7,618 nucleotides of DNA from an uncultured Collinsella sp. (GCA_900550185.1 URRN01000097.1:1-7618), one strand, 5' to 3'. Shown: positions 1-6,045, numbered from the stretch's first letter. Program-made: numbers and translations. Notes: a model not told the origin generated them from the sequence alone.

Positions 1-347
1 CCGGCACCGGCGAGGCCGAGGCCAACTGCGCCGACATGGCCATCAGCGAGCTCAAGGATTACCTGGAGAACGGCAACATCGCACACAGCGTCAACTACCC
101 CGCCTGCAGCATGGGCAAGGCGCGCGCTGCAAGCCGCATTGCCTGCCTGCATGCCAACGTGCCCAACATGATCGGCCAGATCACGGCCATCCTGGCCAAG
201 GACAACGCCAACGTGCAGCGTATGACCAACGAGTCCGCCGGCGAGAACGCCTACACCATGTTCGACACCGACGAACACCTAGACAGCAGCACCATCGAGG
301 CGCTCAAGCAGATTCCGTCGATGTATCGCGTGCGCGTGATCAAGTAG
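1..347 (+). CDS. serA: D-3-phosphoglycerate dehydrogenase, C-terminal part (ACT domain); 5' end outside window
   Basis: The enzyme oxidises 3-phosphoglycerate to 3-phosphohydroxypyruvate with NAD+, the first step of serine synthesis in the cytoplasm. Only the last 114 codons are present, read from base 3. The sequence starts in the end of the substrate/NAD domain: ANCADMA is followed by DYLENGNI and SVNYP, the stretch typical of the last helix and linker of bacterial SerA. An ACT domain of about 70 residues follows from base 132 (RIACLHANVPNMIGQI, then a second half ending YRVRVIK). The ACT domain usually binds serine for feedback inhibition. It follows the catalytic domain directly, so there is no room for the extra ASB domain of the long mycobacterial type. 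The stop is TAG at 345-347, and a strong terminator follows. Family assignment is confident; serine feedback in this protein is inferred. Confidence 0.
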   Translation, partial: GTGEAEANCADMAISELKDYLENGNIAHSVNYPACSMGKARAASRIACLHANVPNMIGQITAILAKDNANVQRMTNESAGENAYTMFDTDEHLDSSTIEALKQIPSMYRVRVIK

Positions 348-360
348 CGCCGACTGACCT

Positions 361-391
361 GACGGGCAGCTCCCCATGTGGCCTGCCCGTC
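361..391 (+). other. Hairpin downstream of serA
   Basis: GACGGGCAG (361-369) pairs perfectly with CTGCCCGTC (383-391) around a 13-nt loop. No run of T follows, so it is unlikely to terminate alone. It sits just before the strong terminator at 410-446 and may stabilise the serA transcript end or back up termination. Confidence 0.
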
Positions 392-409
392 ACTGACATT
401 GAATGCCCG

Positions 410-446
410 CGGGGGTGCCTTTCGCACGAGAGGCGCCCCCGTTTTT
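410..446 (+). terminator. Rho-independent terminator of serA
   Basis: CGGGGGTGCCT (410-420) pairs with AGGCGCCCCCG (431-441), an 11-bp stem with one G-U pair and a 10-nt loop, followed directly by TTTTT (442-446). It lies 62 bases after the serA stop and separates serA from the M20 peptidase unit. Confidence 0.
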
Positions 447-483
447 GTGAGCGCTCCATTAAATGCACCGAGCCGCTTCTTGG

Positions 484-498
484 CATACAATCTGTATG
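484..498. promoter_or_regulatory. Short palindrome over a possible -10 box, upstream of the M20 peptidase
   Basis: CATACA (484-489) and TGTATG (493-498) form a perfect inverted repeat with a 3-base spacer. TACAAT (486-491) inside it resembles a -10 box, which would put a start of transcription near 498 and give a 5' leader of about 27 bases. No good -35 box lies at the matching distance. The promoter reading is weak; the palindrome itself is plain. Confidence 0.
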
Positions 499-515
499 TT
501 GACCTAACTATCTGT

Positions 516-520
516 GAGGT
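516..520 (+). promoter_or_regulatory. Ribosome binding site deciding the M20 peptidase start
   Basis: GAGGT lies 4 bases before ATG 525. It supports that start over the in-frame ATG at 378, which falls inside the serA terminator region and encodes residues that do not look like the family. Confidence 0.
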
Positions 521-524
521 GCCT

Positions 525-1745
525 ATGGTTGATACAGATTTTGCCTGGCGGCTTACGCAAGGGCTCGTGCGGATCGACAGTTCCGACCCAGGTGCGTATG
601 AGGGCGAGATTGAACGCTATATCAAAGCGTTGGTTGAGGAACGGTTGGCGCAGCTGAGCCATCCGGTACTCGATGCCGTGCAGGTTGAGGAACTCGAGGT
701 GCTGCCCGGGCGCCGCAACCTTATGGTCACCGTGCCGGGACTGAGCGACGAGCCACGGCTCGTCTATATCTGCCATATGGATACCGTTACGCTGGGCGAT
801 GGCTGGGACGCGGACATTCCGCCGCTCGGAGCGATCGTGCGCAACGATAAACTCTATGGCCGCGGCGCCTGCGATATGAAGGGTGGCCTGGCCTGCGCCA
901 TTGCCGCACTGGTCCATACGCTCGAGCGCGTGGCGGCAGAAGGCGAGCTACCCCGCCGTGGCTTCTCACTCATTTGCTCGGTCGACGAGGAGGACTTTAT
1001 GCGCGGCTCAGAGGCAGCCATCGATGCCGGCTGGGTCGGCTCGCGTGAATGGGTGCTGGACACCGAGCCCACCGACGGACAGATCCAGGTGGCGCACAAG
1101 GGGCGCACGTGGTTCGAGATTGAAATGGCTGGCGTAACGGCGCATGCGAGCCAGCCGTGGAAGGGCGCGGATGCCGTCGCCGCCATGGCCGAGGTCGTGT
1201 GTTCGCTCCGTCGCGCGTTTGTGGCGCTGCCCGCGCACGATGAGCTGGGGCCTTCGACCATCACGTTTGGCCAAATCGAGGGCGGATATCGCCCCTATGT
1301 CGTGCCCGACCGCGCTAAGGTCTGGGTCGATATGCGCCTGACCCCGCCGACTGATACGGCCGCCGCGACGCGCATGGTAGAGCAGGCCATTGTCGCCGCC
1401 GAAGCCGCGGTCCCAGGCTGCCATGGAAGCTATACCGTGACAGGCGACCGCCCCGCCATCGAGCGCGATCCGGCCTCTCCCCTTCTAGCTGCGCTCAAGT
1501 GCGCAGCAGACGATGTGACGAGCACGGACACGACCGTCGGCTTCTTTACCGGCTACACCGATACCGCCGTCATTGCCGGCAAGACAGGCAACCGCAATTG
1601 TATGAGCTACGGCCCCGGCTCGTTGGCGCTCGCACACAAGCCCGACGAGTATGTACCCCATGCCGATATCGTTCGCTGCCAAAACGTGCTCATCGCGCTT
1701 GCCGATAACACGCTCTGGGACGCAAGCGGCCAAGTTGGGGCATAA
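525..1745 (+). CDS. M20-family metallopeptidase / deacylase (ArgE/DapE/CPG2-like)
   Basis: A 406-residue cytoplasmic hydrolase of the two-metal M20 family, which removes acyl groups from N-acyl amino acids or splits small peptides. The metal-site motifs are all present: HMDTV (His84, Asp86), GRGACDMKGG (Asp117), DEE (Glu155 as likely general base, Glu156), EPT (Glu181) and the late His371 in ALAHKPDEY. The small dimerisation domain starts near HKGRTWFEIEM and has the usual TAHASQPWKGADA stretch. Length is normal for the family. The start at 525 is chosen because the ribosome site GAGGT lies just upstream and the N-terminus then begins like family members. The gene ends with tandem stops (TAA TAA). 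The next gene begins 39 bases later and is probably co-transcribed. Substrate cannot be told from sequence: succinyl-diaminopimelate, acetylornithine or a dipeptide are all possible. Confidence 0.
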   Translation: MVDTDFAWRLTQGLVRIDSSDPGAYEGEIERYIKALVEERLAQLSHPVLDAVQVEELEVLPGRRNLMVTVPGLSDEPRLVYICHMDTVTLGDGWDADIPPLGAIVRNDKLYGRGACDMKGGLACAIAALVHTLERVAAEGELPRRGFSLICSVDEEDFMRGSEAAIDAGWVGSREWVLDTEPTDGQIQVAHKGRTWFEIEMAGVTAHASQPWKGADAVAAMAEVVCSLRRAFVALPAHDELGPSTITFGQIEGGYRPYVVPDRAKVWVDMRLTPPTDTAAATRMVEQAIVAAEAAVPGCHGSYTVTGDRPAIERDPASPLLAALKCAADDVTSTDTTVGFFTGYTDTAVIAGKTGNRNCMSYGPGSLALAHKPDEYVPHADIVRCQNVLIALADNTLWDASGQVGA

Positions 1746-1784
1746 TAAGCCGCGAACAAACCGACTCGCGCGTTAGGACCGCCC

Positions 1785-2474
1785 ATGAAAGCACTTCCGT
1801 TTCCCTGCATCCGCCCGGCTCAGGACCGTGTGCTCGAGGCGCTGCCTGCGATGGGCGGTATCCTGAGCGGCAACGACGCCCTGCGCGGCGCCATTGCTGA
1901 CGGCCTAATGCTCAAGGATCCAGGCGCGGCGTATTACGTGTACGAATGCTCGGGCGAGCCGGGTCGCGCGACGGGTGTCGTGGCGATTTGCCCGGTTAAC
2001 GTACTGATGGGTAGCGACGAGGCTGCCGCCGAGAGCGTCGACGCACTCGCCGCCGCGCGCGCGATCGCCGAGCTTAAGGTGCAGCCCCGCCCTGTAACGC
2101 TCGCCTACGAAGCCTCGCCCGTCATGGATATCATCCTTGGCGCCGCCAAAGAAGGAGCGTCGCTCTATGCCGTCACCGACCCCACCGGCATTACGCATCG
2201 CGTATGGGAAGTCAAGCGCGAGGACGCTGTTGCCGCCATCCGAGCCATGCTCGACCAGGCACCGAAGCCGACGCCGGCAGACGACCCCACCTACGCTGCC
2301 GCGCTGGCTGGGGCATCGCAGATTCTGGCCGACGAGGCCCGCACTGCCGGCGCCTACTCTGGCAAAGAGCCGTTCAACTTTGCCGTAGCTGTGCTCTTCC
2401 CCGCCGCGCAGGTCAGCGGCGGCGCGGCGCAGGTTCCGACGGGCCTGCTCACTCACCAGATCTCACGGTTCTAA
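1785..2474 (+). CDS. Short, divergent DUF1015-family protein (signature motifs lost)
   Basis: A 229-residue protein that follows the plan of DUF1015 proteins, which are usually about 400 residues. Visible matches to the family as I remember it: F-x-x-IRPAQD at residues 6-14, AAYYVYE at 48-54 followed by a TGVVA strand, VTLAYE at 104-109, LYAVTDPTGITHRVWEV at 127-143, and FNFAVAVLFPAAQ at 197-209. The family's conserved segments are missing: the early PYDV stretch, the KKHE-x-T-R stretch (here DEAAAESVDALAAAR, 78-92), and the ADGHHR stretch (here ADDPTYAAALAG, 165-176). The C-terminal third is absent. DUF1015 genes are often beside serA, and serA lies upstream here. Ribosome site AGGA at 1775-1778 supports the start. 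Function is unknown; it may be a non-catalytic relative. Membership is inferred by eye but the match order is convincing. Confidence 0.
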   Translation: MKALPFPCIRPAQDRVLEALPAMGGILSGNDALRGAIADGLMLKDPGAAYYVYECSGEPGRATGVVAICPVNVLMGSDEAAAESVDALAAARAIAELKVQPRPVTLAYEASPVMDIILGAAKEGASLYAVTDPTGITHRVWEVKREDAVAAIRAMLDQAPKPTPADDPTYAAALAGASQILADEARTAGAYSGKEPFNFAVAVLFPAAQVSGGAAQVPTGLLTHQISRF

Positions 2475-2518
2475 CAGAGCCTAAACGCCCAGCACAAAGA
2501 CTCGGCAGCTCAACAAAA

Positions 2519-2566
2519 AAAAGGGGGCGGAGATGCAACGCCAGCGCATGCATCTCCGCCCCCTTT
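2519..2566. terminator. Bidirectional terminator between convergent units
   Basis: An 18-bp perfect inverted repeat: left arm 2520-2537, right arm 2549-2566, core GGGGGCGGAGATGCA, with an 11-nt loop. On the minus strand it is followed by eight T (bases 2522 to 2515), so it is a strong terminator for the histidine phosphatase operon. On the plus strand only TTT follows, within the stem end, so stopping of the M20/DUF1015 transcript there is probably weaker. Confidence 0.
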
Positions 2567-2610
2567 CGCATCGAGCAAGTAAGTCGGCGACCCACACCGC
2601 CACGCCCAAA

Positions 2611-3246
2611 CTACCCGCGCTGCGGACCCGCGGCAGCCACGAGCGGCTCAAGCCCCAGCTCGCGCGCGTAGTCTTCCTGCGTAAAGATCTCAACCAGTTC
2701 AAACGTATCGGTCGTATCGTCAAACACGAAATGCAGCACCGAGCAGTTGCCCGGCACGCGCTCGCGCTCGTCGGCCTCCGTGCCCTTCACGTGATCCAAA
2801 AACTCCTTGATGGCCGACCCGTGGCTCACCGCGAGCACGCACGAATGGTCCGGGCGTCGCATAAGATCGGTCAGCGTCGTCACCATGCGCTCGCGCACCT
2901 GCATCTGGCCCTCGCCGCCAAACTGGCGATAGAAATCGCGCCACGGGCGCTCGGGCATAAGCATCACGCGCTCGGCCTCAAAGTCGCCAAAGAACCACTC
3001 GCGCAGACCGTCCAGGCGCTCGTACGTCATGCCCGACCACAGGTTGGCGATGGTCTGTTCGGTGCGGTGCAGCGTAGAGGTGTAGGCGTGGTCGGGCCCA
3101 ATGCCGCGTGCGCGCAAAAACATGCCGGCACGCGCCGCCTGATCGCAACCCAGCTGCGTGAGCGGCGAGTCACTCCAACCCTGAATGATGCGCTTAAGGT
3201 TGAATATTGTCTGCCCATGACGAACCAGATACAGGTCTTTATTCAT
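2611..3246 (-). CDS. Histidine phosphatase family protein (phosphoglycerate mutase-like), downstream copy
   Basis: A 211-residue cytoplasmic enzyme of histidine phosphatase clan branch 1. The catalytic set is complete: RHG near the start (Arg9, nucleophile His10), Arg61 in STLHR, the acid Glu83 in LREWFFG, and His142 in VSHGSA. Members act on phosphosugars, phosphoglycerate, nucleotides or cobalamin precursors; the LREW-x-FG form does not let me name the substrate. It has a tail of about 25 residues beyond the core (after VEIF) that its neighbour lacks. ATG at 3246 is chosen because AAAGGA (3252-3257) lies 5 bases before it. The in-frame TTG at 3270 would overlap the upstream gene's stop and has no ribosome site. 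The gene starts 17 bases after the related upstream gene ends, so the two form an operon and a likely duplication. Confidence 0.
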   Translation of the reverse strand: MNKDLYLVRHGQTIFNLKRIIQGWSDSPLTQLGCDQAARAGMFLRARGIGPDHAYTSTLHRTEQTIANLWSGMTYERLDGLREWFFGDFEAERVMLMPERPWRDFYRQFGGEGQMQVRERMVTTLTDLMRRPDHSCVLAVSHGSAIKEFLDHVKGTEADERERVPGNCSVLHFVFDDTTDTFELVEIFTQEDYARELGLEPLVAAAGPQRG

Positions 3247-3263
3247 AGGGGTCCTTTCGTTCG

Positions 3264-3806
3264 TTACCAATCAAGGAGCGAAAACGCCCCGTCGCAATAG
3301 CCAAAATGAAGCACGGCTCCGTTGTCGGGTAGCTCTCCCCTGCCAGTCACATACTCAAGAAACTCCTGGCAGGCTGAGCCGTGGGAAACCGCCAGCACGC
3401 AGTCGTGCTGCGGCCTGGCCATGATGCGGGACAGCGCCGCGACCATGCGCGACTGAAGCTGCACTTCCGACTCGCCGCCAAAGGCCACCGGATAATCGCC
3501 CCAGGGCTGCGGCGGCATCTCGCGATTTGATGTGCCCTCCAGCGAGCCAAAATGCCACTCACGCAGGTCATCGACCAGCTCAATGGAACGGCCCTCGCCA
3601 ACGATAAGCTCGGCCGTATGCCGCGCCCGGCCCAACGGCGAGGAATACACACGGTCAAAGGTCACGCCACGCGCCTCAAACGCCGCGCGCGTCGCCAGCG
3701 CCTGCTCGCGCCCGCGCGCCGTAAGCGGCGAATCGTGCCCACCCTGCAAAATGTTCTGCACATTGAGCTCAGTCTGCCCATGCCGCACCAAATACAAATC
3801 TGCCAC
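3264..3806 (-). CDS. Histidine phosphatase family protein (phosphoglycerate mutase-like), upstream copy
   Basis: A 180-residue paralogue of the next gene. Catalytic residues are visible: RHG (Arg8, nucleophile His9), Arg60 in SSPLGR, acid Glu83 in LREWHFG, and His142 in VSHGSA. It shares with its neighbour the DLYLVRHGQT start, SPLT, LREW, a PW-x-D-(Y/F) stretch, FGGE and CVLAVSHGSA, so both come from one ancestor. It ends shortly after the core fold (LLDW). The start is GTG at 3806, preceded by a strong ribosome site AGGGGAGG (3811-3818) at 4 bases; the N-terminus then aligns with that of the paralogue. The broad chemistry is phosphomonoester hydrolysis or mutase through a phosphohistidine. 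The substrate is unknown. Confidence 0.
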   Translation of the reverse strand: MADLYLVRHGQTELNVQNILQGGHDSPLTARGREQALATRAAFEARGVTFDRVYSSPLGRARHTAELIVGEGRSIELVDDLREWHFGSLEGTSNREMPPQPWGDYPVAFGGESEVQLQSRMVAALSRIMARPQHDCVLAVSHGSACQEFLEYVTGRGELPDNGAVLHFGYCDGAFSLLDW

Positions 3807-3821
3807 ACGTCCTCCCCTCGC

Positions 3822-3856
3822 ACCACCGCAAAGGGGACAGGTACCTTTGTGGTGGT
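3822..3856. repeat. REP-like intergenic hairpin
   Basis: ACCACCGCAAAGG (3822-3834) pairs with CCTTTGTGGTGGT (3844-3856) over 13 bp with one G-T wobble, around the 9-base loop GGACAGGTA. No T-run follows on either strand, so it is not a normal terminator. The GGGGACAGGTACCTTT core resembles repeated intergenic elements that I recall from other bacterial genomes, but its copy number cannot be judged from one window. Confidence 0.
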
Positions 3857-3870
3857 TTACCGCCGGATCA

Positions 3871-3880
3871 CACCGCGGTG
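3871..3880. other. Perfect 10-base palindrome
   Basis: CACCGCGGTG lies just downstream of the nitroreductase stop, beside the REP-like hairpin. It has no T-run. It may be part of the same repeat unit or a chance GC-rich palindrome. Confidence 0.
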
Positions 3881-3888
3881 ACGCTCAG

Positions 3889-4560
3889 CTACACCAGTAC
3901 GTCGGCAAGCGGGCGCTTGGGTACGTGGTGCACCTGCGCCTCGTCGCGCCAGTAATTAATTGAGCCGTCGGGGTTGGAATCGATCGCATCAATCACCTGC
4001 GTCTCGGCCGGAACGCCAAACGCCATGATCAGCTTGAGCTCATACTTGTCGCTATCGAGCCCCATGGCATCGATCGCGTGGGGCGTAAAGGCCTTGAACA
4101 TGCAGGCTGCCACCTCGGGCGTGGCGCTGCGGGCGGCGAGCATCATCGTCTGCGCGGTAATGCCCGTGTCGACATCGGTAATGGGAGCGGCGGGCTTGCC
4201 CGGAACGGCGCGCTCAGCAAGAATCGCGATGTAGCCGGTCGGGCGCTCGCCCTCATCGGGACCCGGCCAATCCTTGAGCGCACCGGCCCATGCAAGCTCG
4301 TCAAATACACGCGCGCAGTCCTCTGCACCGCTCACCACGTGAAAGCGCAGACGCTGAGCATTGGCGCCGCAGGGAGCCAGGTGCGCCAGTTCCGCCAGCT
4401 CGAGCAAAAACTCGCGCGGCACGCGCATAGACTCGTCAAAGCGACGGCACGTACGGGCACGACGGACCAGCGCATCAAACGCTTCCAGACCGAGCTTTTC
4501 GCAACCTTGCTTTGCCATCGATTCGACACTCGACGGTGCCTCGGGAACTGCTTCGTTCAT
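3889..4560 (-). CDS. Nitroreductase-family flavoprotein
   Basis: A 223-residue protein of the FMN-dependent nitroreductase fold, normally a cytoplasmic homodimer that uses NAD(P)H to reduce nitro compounds, quinones or flavins. The N-terminal FMN-phosphate region is seen as RRARTCRRFDES (33-44), followed by the PCGANAQRLRFHVV segment that matches the usual P-S-x-x-N-x-Q-P-W-x-F pattern. The middle has DVDTGITAQTMMLAARS, the buried dimer helix typical of the family, and the end has a LIMAFGVPAE strand. The ATG at 4560 is favoured: GGGGG (4566-4570) lies 5 bases upstream, and the longer open frame to 4728 has no family-like sequence. Met15 at 4518 is an alternative. A DtxR-like box lies 28 bases upstream, so iron or manganese control is possible. 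The physiological substrate is unknown. Confidence 0.
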   Translation of the reverse strand: MNEAVPEAPSSVESMAKQGCEKLGLEAFDALVRRARTCRRFDESMRVPREFLLELAELAHLAPCGANAQRLRFHVVSGAEDCARVFDELAWAGALKDWPGPDEGERPTGYIAILAERAVPGKPAAPITDVDTGITAQTMMLAARSATPEVAACMFKAFTPHAIDAMGLDSDKYELKLIMAFGVPAETQVIDAIDSNPDGSINYWRDEAQVHHVPKRPLADVLV

Positions 4561-4588
4561 AGGGACCCCCAATACAAGCCAATTGTCC

Positions 4589-4607
4589 TTAGGAAAATCT
4601 AACCTAA
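4589..4607. promoter_or_regulatory. DtxR/IdeR-like operator upstream of the nitroreductase
   Basis: The 19 bases TTAGGAAAATCTAACCTAA match the classical DtxR/IdeR box TTAGGTTAGCCTAACCTAA at 15 of 19 positions. The right half is a perfect half-site and the left half matches at 6 of 9. The box lies in the 5' region of the nitroreductase, where a bound repressor would block transcription. The likely ligand is Fe2+ (or Mn2+ for a MntR-like member); the regulator gene is not in this window. Confidence 0.
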
Positions 4608-4783
4608 AACGTAGGCAATAACGAACAGGGCTGCAATGTTCTACACCTGTTGAATAGAAAACCGCGACGTGGGGAACAACGGAAACAATTCGGGACCTTT
4701 GGGTTACGTTTCGCCCTCCCCGACCCATACGCCAGCGCCTTTAAGCGATACTGGTTGTAACGATCAAGGCTTACGCCGCACGG

Positions 4784-4790
4784 AAAGGAG
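4784..4790 (+). promoter_or_regulatory. Ribosome binding site of the HdeD-like gene
   Basis: AAAGGAG lies 5 bases before ATG 4796 and fixes that start. It probably also serves the downstream UPF0178 gene through translational coupling, since that gene has no strong site of its own. Confidence 0.
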
Positions 4791-4795
4791 ACGTT

Positions 4796-5398
4796 ATGGG
4801 TATCTTTAGGAACGATGACCAAAAATCGAGCCAGTTTGGATTTGACGAGAAAAGTATGGCGGGCAAAGCCGTCAAGGCCGTGCGCTGGATCTACGCCATC
4901 ACGGGCGTCGTGGCGCTCATTGCTGGCATCGCGCTGCTTTTTGCACCCGCCAAGTCCCTCGTCTTTTTGACGACCGTCCTGGGTTTTTACTTTGTAATCA
5001 CCGCTGCCATCAGGCTGTTCACTGCCATTTTTGAGCCGCTGCTGCCCACTGGCTGGCGCGTGACGAGCATCATCTCCAACCTACTCATTATCTTGGGCGG
5101 CGTCATAATCCTGCGCAACCAGGCCTTCTCGACCGCGACGCTCACCACGATGGTGGTTATCGTGGCCGGCTTTGGCTGGATTGTCGAAGGTGTCATGTCC
5201 ATTCTGGAGTCCGAGCTTTCGTCCAACCGCGCCCTTGCCATCCTGAGCGGCGCGCTCTCCATCATCGCCGGCATGTTCGTGTTTATCTATCCACTGTGGT
5301 CGGCCAAGATGCTCGTCATCTTTAGCGGCGCCGCGCTGCTGGTGTTTGGCGTAACGCTGATTGTTCGCGCTATTCAATTTGGCAAACTGGTGCACTAG
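4796..5398 (+). CDS. HdeD/DUF308-family integral membrane protein
   Basis: A 200-residue protein with a polar N-terminal tail (about residues 1-28) and six hydrophobic segments near 30-50, 54-78, 88-106, 115-137, 144-165 and 170-193. Pairs of segments share a pattern: a helix rich in small residues (VVALIAGIALLFAP, then LSIIAGMFVFIYP) followed by a second helix ending in a basic residue. This repeated layout and the length match HdeD, an inner-membrane protein linked in E. coli to acid resistance. No signal peptide or catalytic motif is seen. The function in this lineage is not established; stress tolerance is a guess from the family. It is the first gene of a two-gene operon: its TAG stop (5396-5398) directly touches the next ATG. 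Confidence 0.
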   Translation: MGIFRNDDQKSSQFGFDEKSMAGKAVKAVRWIYAITGVVALIAGIALLFAPAKSLVFLTTVLGFYFVITAAIRLFTAIFEPLLPTGWRVTSIISNLLIILGGVIILRNQAFSTATLTTMVVIVAGFGWIVEGVMSILESELSSNRALAILSGALSIIAGMFVFIYPLWSAKMLVIFSGAALLVFGVTLIVRAIQFGKLVH

Positions 5399-5881
5399 AT
5401 GCCGCGAACGCTCTTTATTGATGCAGACGCCTGCCCGGTCACGCGCGAGTCGATTGACTGCGCGCGGCGAGCGGGCGTCGCCGTCGTTATCGCCGGCAAC
5501 AGCACACAGAACCTGGAACGCCACATTCGCCGCGACGATCCGCGCGACGTCGAGCATGCGCGACGCGGATTTTGGGTCACGACGCTCGATGTGAGCGTGG
5601 GCGCCGACAGCGCCGACTTTGCCATTGTCGAACGCCTGCAGGCGGGCGACGTGGTCGTGACGCAGGACATTGGCTTGGCGAGCATGGTGCTCGGGCGCGA
5701 TGCCGCCGCCATCGGTGTGCGCGGGCGCGTCTACGACAAAGCGACCATCGACATGCAGCTGTTTATTCGCCACGAAGAAAAGAAGGTGCGCCGCGCCGGC
5801 GGACGCACTCGCGGTCCGGCAGCATTTACCAGCGAAGACCGCGCCCGCTTTAAACGCAACCTCACCGAGTTGCTGCACTAA
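5399..5881 (+). CDS. UPF0178 / DUF188 protein (YaiI/YqxD family)
   Basis: A 160-residue soluble protein with the hallmark start LFIDADACPV (residues 5-14), then VVIAGN, GADSADFAI (68-76) and GDVVVTQDIGLASMVL (83-98), and the usual basic C-terminus with RTRGPAAFT. Asp8, Asp10, Asp70 or Asp73, and Asp90 are placed as in PIN-like nuclease folds, to which the family has been compared. No biochemical role is firmly known to me. The start abuts the HdeD-like stop with no gap (TAG ATG) and lacks a clear ribosome site, so translation probably depends on ribosomes finishing the upstream gene. Length is near the usual 150, with slightly longer spacing after HIRRDDPRD. Confidence 0.
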   Translation: MPRTLFIDADACPVTRESIDCARRAGVAVVIAGNSTQNLERHIRRDDPRDVEHARRGFWVTTLDVSVGADSADFAIVERLQAGDVVVTQDIGLASMVLGRDAAAIGVRGRVYDKATIDMQLFIRHEEKKVRRAGGRTRGPAAFTSEDRARFKRNLTELLH

Positions 5882-5883
5882 CC

Positions 5884-5922
5884 AAGGTAGATTTTTGAGA
5901 CATGCCTAAAATCTACCTTTTT
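5884..5922 (+). terminator. Rho-independent terminator of the HdeD-UPF0178 operon
   Basis: AAGGTAGATTTT (5884-5895) pairs perfectly with AAAATCTACCTT (5908-5919), 12 bp around a 12-nt loop, followed by TTT and then GTTTTG. It starts 2 bases after the UPF0178 stop codon. The stem is AT-rich compared with the other terminators in this window. Confidence 0.
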
Positions 5923-5961
5923 GTTTTGAGCGGTGTGAGCGCTCGGAATCCATGGCTCAAC

Positions 5962-6037
5962 AAAAAACGGGCTTCAAAATGCCATGCGTCGCCGCATTGC
6001 GCAGGCGCTGAGCATGGCTATTTGAAGCCCATTTTTT
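5962..6037. terminator. Long bidirectional terminator hairpin
   Basis: Left arm 5962-5987 and right arm 6012-6037 pair over 26 positions with three mismatches (at 5968, 5979 and 5980); cores GGGCTTCAAA / TTTGAAGCCC and GCCATGC / GCATGGC. Six A lead the left arm and six T end the right arm, so a T-tract follows the stem on either strand. On the minus strand it starts just after the metal exporter's stop and is its natural terminator; on the plus strand it backs up the terminator at 5884-5922. Confidence 0.
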
Positions 6038-6045
6038 AGGCCTAC

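Larger units (their letters stand above)
4561..4795. other. Divergent intergenic region
   Basis: This 235-base stretch separates the nitroreductase (minus) from the membrane-protein operon (plus). It contains the DtxR-like box at 4589-4607 and a weak inverted repeat AACAGG/CCTGTT near 4624-4652. I could not place a convincing sigma-70 promoter for either gene, and I see no small gene or RNA in it. Confidence 0.

Noticed and set aside
378..524. Longer M20 peptidase starting at ATG 378
   Set aside because: This extension reads through the serA terminator hairpin, is rich in Arg/Pro with no family likeness, and lacks a ribosome site; ATG 525 has one.
3247..3270. Downstream histidine phosphatase starting at TTG 3270
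   Set aside because: It would overlap the upstream stop and has no ribosome site; ATG 3246 has AAAGGA at 5 bases and matches the paralogue's N-terminus.
2533..3300. 255-residue open frame on the plus strand
   Set aside because: It lies opposite the histidine phosphatases and starts inside the terminator hairpin; its Arg/His-rich composition is typical of an antisense shadow in GC-rich DNA.
4561..4728. Longer nitroreductase starting near 4728
   Set aside because: The extension reads across the DtxR-like box and shows no family sequence; ATG 4560 fits better.
5081..5878. 265-residue open frame on the minus strand
   Set aside because: It runs opposite the HdeD-like and UPF0178 genes, both of which have recognisable family motifs; no ribosome site or motif supports it.
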